Below are positions 27,862-35,827 of a DNA stretch of 64,000 bases, piece by piece. The stretch is from JACJYC01 sp964558465 (GTDB lineage: Bacteria; Bacteroidota; Bacteroidia; Chitinophagales; Saprospiraceae). The notes under the pieces are model-generated. The model worked only from the letters and a program-made list of their open reading frames with translations. It did not search any database and had not been told where the DNA came from. The stretch is from assembly GCA_964558465.1 (NCBI GenBank), contig CAZLEF010000026.1:19396-83395 (forward strand). The letters are read 5' to 3'. Every line of letters starts with the position of its first letter. Within the stretch, counting starts at the first letter, position 1. The translations under genes and the position numbers were made by a program.

Positions 27862-30003
27862 ATGTACAGCCCAATCGACCAAAAGGTTTTGTTCGAATTG
27901 TCCAAAACCTATCTGAATGCGGGCAGCCCGGAACGCCAAAAGGCCGCGAATCTCCAGGCAGAAGACCTTCGCCGTCTGCTGGTGTACCACGAATGGCGCT
28001 ATTATATCCTGAACGATCCGGTTGTCAGCGATTACGAATACGACCAGCTCTACAAACAACTGGAAGCGCTGGAGGCGGAAGACCCGGCCCTCATTACCCC
28101 GGATTCGCCGACCCAGAGGGTATCTCCCGACCTGACATCGGATTTCCCGTCTGTGGAACACCTGCTGCCCATGCTTTCCCTGGGCAACTCCTATAATCCA
28201 GACGACCTGTTCGAGTTCGACAAACAAGTCAAACGTTTTCTGAATATCCCGGAAGAAACCGATATCGAATATGCCGTCGAACCCAAATTCGATGGCGGCA
28301 GCATCGCCCTGGTCTACGAAGACGACCGGCTCATACGCGCCGCCACCCGCGGCAACGGCACTATGGGCGAAGAGATCACTGCCAATGCGCGCGCCATCCG
28401 GTCTGTTCCGCTGAAAGCCGGATTTTCACGCTTCGGCTTGCACCGGGTGGAACTGCGCGGGGAAGTGATCATCCGCAAGGATATTTTTGAAAAGATGAAC
28501 AAAGCAAGGGCAAAAGAAGGCCTGACGCTGTTTGCCAATGCCCGCAATTCGGCCACTGGCGGCCTTCGCATCAAAGATCCCAAAGAAGTGGCTCAACGGG
28601 GACTGGAAGCCTTCATTTACAGCCTGGGGTATGCCGTTGACGGAAAAGGCGAAAACGCCCTCGACCGGTTTTCCACCCATAAAGAAAGCCTGGACATGCT
28701 GGCAGGGCTGGGCTTTAAGACGCCTGTCGACGGCATCGAAAGAAAGGTTTGCGCAAACATCCGGGAAGTCGCTGATTTTTGTATGGCCTGGCAGGCCAAA
28801 CGCGATGGGTACGCTTATGAGATCGACGGGGTAGTCGTGAAAGTGAACAGCCGCGAACTGCAAAACCGTGCGGGCTATACCAGTCATCACCCGCGTTGGG
28901 CCATCGCCTTCAAATTCCAGGCAAAACAAGCCACGACAAAGCTGCTGAATGTAGAATACCAGGTCGGAAAGATCGGCACTATTACACCGGTTGCCAAACT
29001 GGAGCCGGTTCCGCTGGCCGGCGTCACCATTTCATCGGTTTCCCTGCACAATGAGGACTTTATCCTGGAAAAAGACCTCCGCCTTGGCGATACCGTCCTG
29101 GTAGAACGGGCCGGCGATGTGATCCCTTACATTGTAAAGGCAATGGAGGAATTGCGCGACGGCAGCGAACAACCCATACGTTTTCCCGTCTATTGCCCGG
29201 TTAACAACACCGCCACCCCCGTCAGGCTCGAACGTGAAGAAGGCGAGGCCGCCTGGCGATGCCCCGTTTGTATTTGCGGCGCCCAGGATCTTCAGCGCAT
29301 CATTTTCCATGTATCCAAGGACGCCATGGATATCGAGGGGTTCGGCAAACAGATTGTCGAACGTTTTTACGAACTGGGCTGGATCCGCAATATCGCCGAC
29401 GTCTACCGGCTCGATTATGAAAAAATAGCCCAACTGGAAGGGTTCGGTGAAAAATCGGCGGCCAACCTGAAAGCATCCGTTGATCAAGCAAAACAAAATC
29501 CGATCCACCGCCTTTTGCACAGCCTGAGCATCCACCATCTGGGCAAGAAGGTAGCCAAACTGGTGGCTGCGGAGATCCATCATGTCCTCGACCTGGTCAA
29601 CTGGACGGAAGCCGATTACCTGCATATCAAGGATGTAGGCCCGACCGTGGCGAAAAATGCAATGACTTTTTTCCAAAAAGCGGAAAATATTGCGATTTTA
29701 AAAGAAATGGAAGCGCTGGGTGTCAATATGACCCAAACTGCCGACGACCGGCCCAAAGCAGCTTCCGGCGACGGACCTTTTGCGGGTAAAACCATCCTCT
29801 TCACGGGTACTTTACTGAAAATGGGGCGCAAGGAAGCCCAGGAAAAAGCCGAAGCGGCAGGCGCCAAAAATCTGAGCGCGGTGAGTTCCAACCTCAATAT
29901 TCTGGTGGTCGGCGAAAACGCGGGATCCAAGCTCAAAAAAGCGAGAGAGATCGGGACCATCCAGATTCTGACGGAAGAAGAATTTTTGGACTTGGTTTCC
30001 TAG
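27862..30003 (+). CDS. ligA: NAD-dependent DNA ligase
   Basis: A 713-residue DNA ligase. The adenylated lysine is Lys142 in 'EPKFDGGSIAL', followed by 'ATRGNGTMGEEIT' and 'HPRWAIAFKF'. The OB fold, zinc region, helix-hairpin-helix ('LEGFGEKSA') and BRCT domain (about 635-712) are present. The zinc-finger cysteines differ from the usual C-x2-C / C-x4-C: Cys445 is followed by Asn448 where Cys is expected, while the third group has Cys467, Cys470 and Cys472, so one ligand may have moved. The stop codon TAG (30001-30003) shares its last base with the first base of the REP array. Function is essential, sealing nicks with NAD+. Confidence 0.95.
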   Translation: MYSPIDQKVLFELSKTYLNAGSPERQKAANLQAEDLRRLLVYHEWRYYILNDPVVSDYEYDQLYKQLEALEAEDPALITPDSPTQRVSPDLTSDFPSVEHLLPMLSLGNSYNPDDLFEFDKQVKRFLNIPEETDIEYAVEPKFDGGSIALVYEDDRLIRAATRGNGTMGEEITANARAIRSVPLKAGFSRFGLHRVELRGEVIIRKDIFEKMNKARAKEGLTLFANARNSATGGLRIKDPKEVAQRGLEAFIYSLGYAVDGKGENALDRFSTHKESLDMLAGLGFKTPVDGIERKVCANIREVADFCMAWQAKRDGYAYEIDGVVVKVNSRELQNRAGYTSHHPRWAIAFKFQAKQATTKLLNVEYQVGKIGTITPVAKLEPVPLAGVTISSVSLHNEDFILEKDLRLGDTVLVERAGDVIPYIVKAMEELRDGSEQPIRFPVYCPVNNTATPVRLEREEGEAAWRCPVCICGAQDLQRIIFHVSKDAMDIEGFGKQIVERFYELGWIRNIADVYRLDYEKIAQLEGFGEKSAANLKASVDQAKQNPIHRLLHSLSIHHLGKKVAKLVAAEIHHVLDLVNWTEADYLHIKDVGPTVAKNAMTFFQKAENIAILKEMEALGVNMTQTADDRPKAASGDGPFAGKTILFTGTLLKMGRKEAQEKAEAAGAKNLSAVSSNLNILVVGENAGSKLKKAREIGTIQILTEEEFLDLVS

Positions 30004-30375
30004 TACCGCCGAGGTCTCCTCCGCGTTTCCTTTCCTCCGACCGGAGGTCGAAGGTACTTCCCTAGTACCGCCGAGGTCTCCCCGGCGTTTCCTTTCCTCC
30101 GACCAGAGGTCGAAGGTACTTCCCTAGTACCGCCGAGGTCTCCCCGGCGTTTCCTTTCCTCCGACCGGAGGTCGAAGGTACTTCCCTANNNNNNNNNNNN
30201 NNNNNNNNNNNNNNNNNNNNNNNNNNNNNNNNNNNNNNNNNNNNNNNNNNNNNNNNNNNNNNNNNNNNNNNNNNNNNNNNNNNNNNNNTTCCTTTCCTCC
30301 GACCAGAGGTCGAAGGTACTTCCCTAGTACCGCCGAGGTCTCCTCGGCCCGCCCTTTCCGCCGACCAGAGGAAGG
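30003..30375. repeat. REP-like array, upstream of the RAYT gene
   Basis: Direct copies of a 55-bp unit occur at 30003-30057, 30065-30119 and 30127-30181, at an exact 62-bp period. The array continues after the assembly gap with a partial copy ending at 30319 and a diverged one at 30327-30375. Each full unit starts GTACC and ends GGTAC, and holds two hairpins: CGCCGAGG-tct-CCTCGGCG (with point changes in the first three copies) and CCTCC-gacc-GGAGG. The linker between copies is TTCCCTA. All copies face the same way. The stretch 30376-30466, between array and gene, has an inverted repeat TGTTCAA/TTGAACA (30382-30402). Confidence 0.9.
30189..30288. other. Assembly gap (100 Ns)
   Basis: Exactly 100 N inside the repeat array; a scaffold gap of nominal size, not biology. 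The repeat phase does not match across it (see findings), so the true number of copies is unknown. Confidence 0.99.
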
Positions 30376-30466
30376 AGGAAATGTTCAATTCCCCTTTGAA
30401 CAAAACCCCATTCCAAAATTGTTATAAAAAAGTTCGCTCTATTTAAAAACAAAACACCTAACTCTG

Positions 30467-31117
30467 ATGAAAAACAACAGCGCTCATTCCCGCGTATATC
30501 GCCGGAATTTACCACACATTCAGCCCGAAGACGGCACGTTTTTTATTACCTACAACCTCGACGGCGTCCTTCCAAATCAGGTGATCAAAGAGCTTCAGGA
30601 AAAAAGAGATCTAAAAATCGAGGAGCTCAAAAATCAAGGCTTGGCGCCTGAAGAAATTAAACACGCTATCCGGCAGATCCAGGATCTCTATTTTGGGAAA
30701 TTTGACAGCCTGCTGGATAATCCGTCCTCAGGGCCGAAGTATCTCGCCCAACCCGAAATCGCAGAAATAGTGATTCAGTCCTTACATTGGCTGGACGGCA
30801 GGGCATTCAGGCTAATCTGTTTTACCATCATGTGCAACCACGTTCATTTAGTGGTGGACAAAATCCAGGAAAAGCTTTGGGTGACCATGAAAAGGCATAA
30901 AACTTTCACAGGGAATATAATCAATAAAATGCTAGGAAGGGAAGGCCAGTTTTGGCATAGAGAAAGCTTTGATCACCTGATCAGAGATCAGGATTGGATG
31001 GTCCAAAAAATCCATTATACCCTGGAAAATGCCAAAAAAGCTAAAATCGTGAAGCATTGGAGAGAATTTCCTTATTCCTGGATTGCACCAGAGTTTGAGC
31101 ATTTGGCTCCGGAATAA
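30467..31117 (+). CDS. REP-associated tyrosine transposase (RAYT, IS200-like Y1 fold)
   Basis: A 216-residue single-strand transposase of the Y1/HUH family. The HUH motif is His125-Val-His127 in 'IMCNHVHLVV', and the catalytic tyrosine is probably Tyr184 in 'IHYTLENAKKAKI', matching the usual Y-(I/T)-x-x-N-P-x-(R/K)-A. 'FWHRESFDHLIRD' is a typical RAYT segment. The N-terminal 'YRRNLPHIQPEDGTFFITY' fits the domesticated type. Unlike insertion sequences, RAYTs stay single-copy and spread short palindromic repeats (REPs); here REP copies flank the gene on both sides. The start is the ATG at 30467, far from any other in-frame start. Confidence 0.92.
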   Translation: MKNNSAHSRVYRRNLPHIQPEDGTFFITYNLDGVLPNQVIKELQEKRDLKIEELKNQGLAPEEIKHAIRQIQDLYFGKFDSLLDNPSSGPKYLAQPEIAEIVIQSLHWLDGRAFRLICFTIMCNHVHLVVDKIQEKLWVTMKRHKTFTGNIINKMLGREGQFWHRESFDHLIRDQDWMVQKIHYTLENAKKAKIVKHWREFPYSWIAPEFEHLAPE

Positions 31118-31122
31118 CCTTT

Positions 31123-31209
31123 GTACCGCCGAGGTCTCCTCGGCGACTCCCTTTCCTCCGACCGGAGGTCGAAGGTACATGGTGTCCTCCGACCGGAGGT
31201 CGAAGGTAC
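31123..31209. repeat. REP-like copies downstream of the RAYT gene
   Basis: One full copy (31123-31178) with a perfect first hairpin CGCCGAGG-tct-CCTCGGCG, and one half copy (31184-31209) carrying only the second hairpin. They keep the orientation of the upstream array. The last base is 3 nt from the stop codon of the convergent gene. Confidence 0.9.
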
Positions 31210-31212
31210 AAG

Positions 31213-31899
31213 TTATTGCTCCAAAAATTTCAACAGAGCAATCACCTCCTCCTCCGAATCCAGTTTGCTTTTATTTTCAGCAACAAATGTTTCCGCCTTT
31301 GCCTTGTACAACTCCGGCAAAACCTCCAGGATAACTTTCTTTTTCAACTTGAAAGGGATCAGTTCCCCATCCAATAAAAAGTAAAGGTCTTCTTTGTTAT
31401 TGAAGCGTTTGACGTTAATGGTCCGGCCTACATCCTGGAAAGTTTTTTCAGAGATACCCGAGGAAAAATCCTTGAGGAAGACCAAACTTTTCCCGGCATA
31501 AACCAGCAACGCGTATTTGTCTTCAAATACTTCATGGATGCCGGACATGAAGACCCATTTTTCGACAGGCGGGTCTTTAAACTTACCGGGGTTCTTTTCA
31601 AGCAGGATCTCGACGCGTTTATGCCTTCTTTCGTCCAGTTCTATAAATTTATCCCCGTTTTTCACTTCAAAATCCTGGGTATGGCCGTTATAATTGACCA
31701 GCACATCGTCGAATTTTTCAATACTTGAGGCAATAACGGTACCTACAACCCAATCTTTGAAGAAATAAGGGCTGTCTTTGATATCGGCATATCGTTTTGG
31801 GTCAATGGGCTGTCCGCCTTCAATGGTAACCTTGGAATTCTGAGAAAAAGCCGTAACACAAAACAAAGCCAGTCCAACGACAAATCCTTGTCTAAACAT
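31213..31899 (-). CDS. Secreted hypothetical protein
   Basis: A 228-residue protein without a domain I recognise. The signal peptide is 'FVVGLALFCVTAFSQ'. The mature part is charged, rich in K, E and F, with a predicted all-beta middle ('FFKDWVVGTVI', 'YALLVYAGKSLVFLKD') and a helical C-terminus ('EEEVIALLKFLEQ'). Similar uncharacterised proteins are common in Bacteroidota and often contain 'DVGRTI' and 'FNNKEDLYFLLDGE'-like stretches. It is convergent with ligA and the RAYT gene; its stop codon is at the edge of the REP block. Confidence 0.7.
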   Translation of the reverse strand: MFRQGFVVGLALFCVTAFSQNSKVTIEGGQPIDPKRYADIKDSPYFFKDWVVGTVIASSIEKFDDVLVNYNGHTQDFEVKNGDKFIELDERRHKRVEILLEKNPGKFKDPPVEKWVFMSGIHEVFEDKYALLVYAGKSLVFLKDFSSGISEKTFQDVGRTINVKRFNNKEDLYFLLDGELIPFKLKKKVILEVLPELYKAKAETFVAENKSKLDSEEEVIALLKFLEQ

Positions 31900-31998
31900 A
31901 TTTCGTTATTTTAAACTTTTCCCAAACAGGGATCAACCTTGCAAAAGTACAGAACCTGAGCGGGAATAAAAAAACCTTGGAGAATGCCAACCATTTCT

Positions 31999-32028
31999 TT
32001 TGATAATCAATACAAACGCCTATTTTTG
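31999..32028 (+). promoter_or_regulatory. Promoter of atpD-atpC
   Basis: TTTG (31999-32002) and TATTTTTG (32021-32028) with an 18-nt spacer form a clear Bacteroidota promoter. Transcription should start near 32035, so the ATG at 32078, not an upstream in-frame one at 32000, is the start of atpD. Confidence 0.75.
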
Positions 32029-32077
32029 CACCGTTTTTCAGAAACCGTTTAACAATCAGTTAAAATCAAAGATACTT

Positions 32078-33595
32078 ATGGCGAATATCGGTCAGGTCAA
32101 GCAGGTTATCGGCCCTGTAGTTGACGTAAGTTTTTCGGCGGAAGGCGCCAGGTTGCCTGAAATTTTGAACGCACTCGAGATCAAACGGGAAAATGGCGAG
32201 ACCCTGGTCCTGGAAGTTCAGCAACACCTCGGCGAAGACAGCGTTCGCGCTGTTGCCATGGACTCTACCGACGGCTTAACCCGCGGAACCCCTGTAATCG
32301 ACACGGGTCTGGCAATCGCAATGCCCGTTGGCGAGGCGATCAAAGGACGCCTTTTTAACGTAGTTGGCGAGGCAATTGACGGCATCGGATCTGTACCTAA
32401 ATCCAACGGATCGCGCCCGATCCACCGCAAACCGCCGACTTATGAAGACCTCTCCACCGAAAAAGAAGTACTCTATACGGGCATCAAGGTGATCGACCTG
32501 ATCGAACCCTATATGAAAGGCGGAAAGATCGGCCTCTTCGGCGGCGCAGGCGTGGGTAAAACCGTATTGATCCAGGAATTGATCAACAACATCGCCAAAG
32601 GTTATGAAGGCATCTCCGTGTTTGCAGGTGTCGGCGAACGTACCCGTGAAGGAAACGACCTGATGCGGGAAATGCTCGAAGCCGGCATCATCAAATACGG
32701 CAAGGAATTTATGCACTCCATGGAAGAAGGCGGCTGGGACCTCAGCAAGGTCGACCATGAAGAGTTGAAACAATCCAAGGCAACCTTTGTATTCGGACAG
32801 ATGAACGAACCCCCCGGCGCCCGTGCCCGCGTGGCCTTATCGGGCCTGACGGTAGCCGAATACTACCGCGACGGGGACATGAGCGACCCCAACGGCGGCC
32901 GCGATATCCTGTTCTTTATCGACAATATTTTCCGTTTCACCCAGGCCGGTTCGGAAGTATCCGCCCTCTTGGGCCGGATGCCTTCCGCCGTAGGATATCA
33001 GCCTACGCTGGCTACTGAAATGGGGTTGATGCAGGAACGCATTACCTCCACCAAACGCGGGTCCATTACATCGGTACAGGCCGTTTATGTACCTGCTGAC
33101 GACTTGACCGACCCTGCGCCGGCTACTACCTTCGCCCACCTTGACGCTACCACGGTATTGAGCCGTAAAATCGCAGCCCTGGGTATCTACCCGGCTGTTG
33201 ATCCGCTCGACTCCACGTCCAGGATCCTCGATCCGAACATCATCGGCGAAGAGCATTACCGCTGTGCCCAACGAGTGAAAAACATCCTGCAGCGTTACAA
33301 CGAATTGCTGGACATTATTGCGATCCTGGGTATGGAGGAACTGTCGGACGAAGACAAACTGGTGGTGCACCGCGCCCGCCGCGTTCAGCGTTTCCTTTCG
33401 CAACCTTTCCACGTGGCGGAAGCCTTCACCGGTACGCCGGGGGTACTGGTGCCGATCGAAGAAACCATCCGCGGTTTCAATATGATCATGGACGGCCAGG
33501 TTGACGAATATCCGGAAGCCGCCTTCAACCTGAAAGGCACCATCGACGACGCGATCGCTGCCGGTAAGAAATTGTTGGCGGAAGCAGCGGCCTAA
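32078..33595 (+). CDS. atpD: F0F1 ATP synthase subunit beta
   Basis: A 505-residue catalytic beta subunit. The P-loop is 'GGAGVGKT', and 'GERTREGNDL', 'ALSGLTVAEYYRD' and 'FIDNIFRFTQAGSEVSALLGRMPSAVGYQPTLATEMG' (conserved blocks) are all present. It converts ADP and phosphate to ATP in the membrane complex, driven by the proton or sodium gradient. Only atpD and atpC are here; the remaining subunits must lie elsewhere, the usual split in Bacteroidota. Start chosen as the ATG at 32078 ('MANIGQVKQV'), supported by the promoter position. Confidence 0.98.
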   Translation: MANIGQVKQVIGPVVDVSFSAEGARLPEILNALEIKRENGETLVLEVQQHLGEDSVRAVAMDSTDGLTRGTPVIDTGLAIAMPVGEAIKGRLFNVVGEAIDGIGSVPKSNGSRPIHRKPPTYEDLSTEKEVLYTGIKVIDLIEPYMKGGKIGLFGGAGVGKTVLIQELINNIAKGYEGISVFAGVGERTREGNDLMREMLEAGIIKYGKEFMHSMEEGGWDLSKVDHEELKQSKATFVFGQMNEPPGARARVALSGLTVAEYYRDGDMSDPNGGRDILFFIDNIFRFTQAGSEVSALLGRMPSAVGYQPTLATEMGLMQERITSTKRGSITSVQAVYVPADDLTDPAPATTFAHLDATTVLSRKIAALGIYPAVDPLDSTSRILDPNIIGEEHYRCAQRVKNILQRYNELLDIIAILGMEELSDEDKLVVHRARRVQRFLSQPFHVAEAFTGTPGVLVPIEETIRGFNMIMDGQVDEYPEAAFNLKGTIDDAIAAGKKLLAEAAA

Positions 33596-33607
33596 GTAGT
33601 TAGTCAA

Positions 33608-33628
33608 CAGTTGGCAGTTGGCAGTTGG
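33608..33628. repeat. Tandem repeat, 3 x 7 bp (CAGTTGG)
   Basis: Three exact heptamers, 12 nt after the atpD stop codon and inside the atpD-atpC spacer. Confidence 0.85.
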
Positions 33629-33719
33629 CCACGCCACAGGGGTGGGCAGTCAAATTCAACTGATTCACAGGTAATTACAATGCACGCAACTTGCCGTGCT
33701 ATCATAAATTGCAGGAAAC

Positions 33720-34031
33720 ATGAATATCACTGTATTAACGCCGGACCGGGAAATTTTCAAAGGCGCTGTCAACTCGGTTAAGGTGCCGGGTACCAAGGGG
33801 CAGTTCCAGGTGCTGAATAACCACGCTCCGATCGTTTCCTCCCTTGATCCGGGTGAAGTGACCCTGATGACGGCAGGCGGTCATTACCAGATCCTGGATG
33901 AAACCAGCGGTGTTTTACAGGAAATGGACGGCGCCGGAAAAAAGGTCAGTTTCCAAATTAGCGGCGGCTTCATCGAAGTACTGAATAACGAAATCGCCTT
34001 GCTGGTGCAAGGGGTGAAAGAAATTAAATAA
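33720..34031 (+). CDS. atpC: F0F1 ATP synthase subunit epsilon
   Basis: A 103-residue epsilon subunit consisting of the N-terminal beta-sandwich only ('ITVLTPDREIFKG', 'VPGTKGQFQVLNNHAPIVSSL', 'QISGGFIEVLNNEIALLV'). The C-terminal helical pair that inhibits ATP hydrolysis in E. coli (139 residues) is absent, as usual in Bacteroidota. It follows atpD by 124 nt and should be on the same transcript, which ends in the stem-loop at 34035. Confidence 0.95.
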   Translation: MNITVLTPDREIFKGAVNSVKVPGTKGQFQVLNNHAPIVSSLDPGEVTLMTAGGHYQILDETSGVLQEMDGAGKKVSFQISGGFIEVLNNEIALLVQGVKEIK

Positions 34032-34034
34032 GGA

Positions 34035-34072
34035 GTTCGCCAGTCTTTACTTCGTATCAAAGACTGGCGAAC
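34035..34072. terminator. Bidirectional terminator hairpin
   Basis: Perfect 14-bp arms GTTCGCCAGTCTTT and AAAGACTGGCGAAC around a 10-nt loop, between atpC and the convergent lipoprotein gene. The arms end in TTT/AAA at the loop; no long T-tract follows, so rho-independent release is plausible rather than certain. Confidence 0.75.
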
Positions 34073-34076
34073 CCAT

Positions 34077-34430
34077 TCAGTTCTTGCTTATTTTACTGAT
34101 CTTCACCTTCGGCGCCTTGTATCCTTCCACCGGAACATCATTGGGCGCGGGTACATAAATCCAAACACTGTCTGGCAATTGAATGCCGTCGAACAGGATC
34201 GCAGTTCCGTCCTCTTTGAACGCATCACCCAGGGGGGATTCGGGAGCCAGCAACCTGGGCGCCGGGTCGTTCACTTCAATCAGGTACTGATAAGATCCCC
34301 TCGTAGCAACGACCACTTTTATTTTGGCAGTCTGGTTGATAAAATCGGTTTTCATTTTCTGACCTTCCTTTTGGCATTGTGCGGCCAGCAAGATCATACT
34401 GCCCAGAAATAGTGATTTGATCATTTCCAT
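34077..34430 (-). CDS. Small lipoprotein
   Basis: A 117-residue protein with an N-terminal lipobox 'LFLGSMILLAAQC', so the cysteine near residue 19 should be lipidated. The mature part is short and beta-rich, with no domain I recognise. It is convergent with atpC and follows the DCC gene at 62 nt, with a stem-loop between. Confidence 0.7.
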   Translation of the reverse strand: MEMIKSLFLGSMILLAAQCQKEGQKMKTDFINQTAKIKVVVATRGSYQYLIEVNDPAPRLLAPESPLGDAFKEDGTAILFDGIQLPDSVWIYVPAPNDVPVEGYKAPKVKISKISKN

Positions 34431-34451
34431 TTTTTTTTTGACTGTTAGACA

Positions 34452-34488
34452 ATCCGCAGTCCCTGCAGGGTTGGACCAGACTGCGGAT
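34452..34488. terminator. Stem-loop after the DCC gene
   Basis: ATCCGCAGTC (34452-34461) and GACTGCGGAT (34479-34488) are perfect 10-bp arms, with a palindromic CCTGCAGG inside the loop. It lies just downstream of the DCC gene on the minus strand and has no U-tract. Confidence 0.5.
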
Positions 34489-34491
34489 ACC

Positions 34492-34914
34492 TTATGTTTT
34501 CCCGGGAGTATCCAGAAAACGGCTTCTTAATTCCGGCGTGGGTACCATGCAGGATTCCCGTTTCCCAAACCATCTGTACCGATGACGGGCTACCCAATTA
34601 TAAATCGCATCCCGGATAAATTTCGGCAGAACAACAAATATATAAAAAGCCGGCCAAAGCCCATCCAGCCTGCGGGCTACCCTGAGCCCGACATCGGAAT
34701 GTGTGTAAAACCGGTTGTTCTCATACAGCACGACCGTACTTAACGAACTGGAAGGCAAACCCGCTTTTTCAGCGAGTTCCCGACCGATTTCCGATTGCAG
34801 CGCCGCAAACCTGAAAACAGCCCGGCTGTCGCGCGAAATGACAAATTGAACAAATCCGTTGCAAAGGTTGCAAATGCCGTCAAATAATAAAATGGGGTGT
34901 TCCTGCTTTTCCAT
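34492..34914 (-). CDS. DCC-family protein (DUF393)
   Basis: A 140-residue protein of the DCC (YuxK/DUF393) family, named for the motif seen here as 'LFDGICNLCNGFVQF' near residue 10. It has a thioredoxin-like fold with two cysteines and is predicted to be a thiol-disulfide oxidoreductase, but this is not proven for the family. The C-terminal 'YRWFGKRESCMVPTPELRSRF' is also family-typical. It is divergent from the psd-like gene. Confidence 0.88.
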   Translation of the reverse strand: MEKQEHPILLFDGICNLCNGFVQFVISRDSRAVFRFAALQSEIGRELAEKAGLPSSSLSTVVLYENNRFYTHSDVGLRVARRLDGLWPAFYIFVVLPKFIRDAIYNWVARHRYRWFGKRESCMVPTPELRSRFLDTPGKT

Positions 34915-34939
34915 ACCTGAATAACAACCAATCCGGGCT

Positions 34940-34972
34940 TTTGCTCATTTTAAAAGGATATTCCTATTTTTG
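34940..34972 (+). promoter_or_regulatory. Promoter of the psd-like operon
   Basis: TTTG (34940-34943) and TATTTTTG (34965-34972), 21-nt spacer. The -7 box covers the in-frame TTG at 34970, so that TTG cannot be the start codon and the ATG at 34994 is. Confidence 0.6.
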
Positions 34973-34993
34973 CCGCCATCAAGCCTAAAAATA

Positions 34994-35647
34994 ATGCAGT
35001 TACATCGCGAGGGTTTTCGAATTCTGATGATATTGATTGGCGGACTGGTGCTGCTCAATTCCGGGATCAGGGTGTTTTGGCCCGGCGCAGGCATTGTGAT
35101 ACTGGTCTTTTCGCTGATTGCATTGCTGTTGGTGCTGCAGTTTTTCCGGCATCCAAAACGCCGGATTCCCGAATTCAGCGATCAGCTGGTATATGCGCCG
35201 GCCGACGGCAAAGTGGTTGTGATAGAAGAAACGACGGAGCCGGAGTACTTCCAGGATAAACGCCTCCAGATCTCCATTTTTATGTCGCCCATCAATGTGC
35301 ATGTCAACCGCAACCCGGTGGGGGGGAAAGTAGCCTATTTAAAATACCATCCGGGAAAATACCTGGTAGCCTGGAATCCGAAATCCTCTACTGAAAACGA
35401 ACGGACAACCGTAGTCATAGAGGCGGGTAAACATTCAATTCTCCTCCGTCAGATCGCCGGAGCTTTGGCAAAACGCATCCGGAATTATCTCACTCCAGGA
35501 CAAACCGTCCGGCAGGGCGACGAGCTTGGTTTCATCACCTTTGGCTCAAGAGTAGATATTTTTTTACCTTTGGACACAGAAGTAACGGTTGCCCTTGGCC
35601 AAAAGGTGAGGGCCAACCAAACCGTCATCGCAAAATTGAGCGATTGA
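34994..35647 (+). CDS. psd: Phosphatidylserine decarboxylase family protein
   Basis: A 217-residue short-type Psd. Two transmembrane helices are at about residues 9-45. 'VYAPADGKVVVIEE', 'ISIFMSPINVHVNRNPVGG' and 'VAWNPKSSTENERTT' are the family blocks. The pyruvoyl-forming cleavage site is the Gly-Ser in 'ITFGSRVDIFLP', the short-type counterpart of the LGST motif. It is expected to make phosphatidylethanolamine from phosphatidylserine at the inner membrane. It is followed after 16 nt by a 46-residue membrane protein and then a symporter. Confidence 0.9.
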   Translation: MQLHREGFRILMILIGGLVLLNSGIRVFWPGAGIVILVFSLIALLLVLQFFRHPKRRIPEFSDQLVYAPADGKVVVIEETTEPEYFQDKRLQISIFMSPINVHVNRNPVGGKVAYLKYHPGKYLVAWNPKSSTENERTTVVIEAGKHSILLRQIAGALAKRIRNYLTPGQTVRQGDELGFITFGSRVDIFLPLDTEVTVALGQKVRANQTVIAKLSD

Positions 35648-35663
35648 TTTTTAACCCGATCCT

Positions 35664-35804
35664 ATGAAGCCGGAAAAAACAAACGAGAACCCGGAGGAAC
35701 AACCGCCCATCCTGGGTTCCTGGGCCAATCTTTATACGTTTGTGATTGTTCTTCACGCTATCGTGATCGCCCTGTTCTATTATTTTACCAAGGTATATTC
35801 CTGA
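35664..35804 (+). CDS. 46-residue single-pass membrane protein
   Basis: An open reading frame with an ATG at 35664. The N-terminal 16 residues are polar (K, E, N, P) and the rest is one hydrophobic helix, 'LYTFVIVLHAIVIALFYYF', ending 'TKVYS'. It sits 16 nt after psd and 23 nt before the symporter gene. Coding is supported by this position, by the length of the frame and by the clear soluble-then-membrane design. Small proteins of this kind next to sodium:solute symporters can be accessory subunits (inference). Confidence 0.7.
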   Translation: MKPEKTNENPEEQPPILGSWANLYTFVIVLHAIVIALFYYFTKVYS

Positions 35805-35827
35805 TCCAAGCATAACCAGCGTACCCT

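Noticed and set aside
30003..30375. CRISPR array
   Set aside because: The unit is palindromic and the 7-bp linkers are the same each time, so there are no spacers; no cas genes.
30062..30403. 113-residue frame on the minus strand across the repeat array
   Set aside because: It translates repeats and Ns; no gene.
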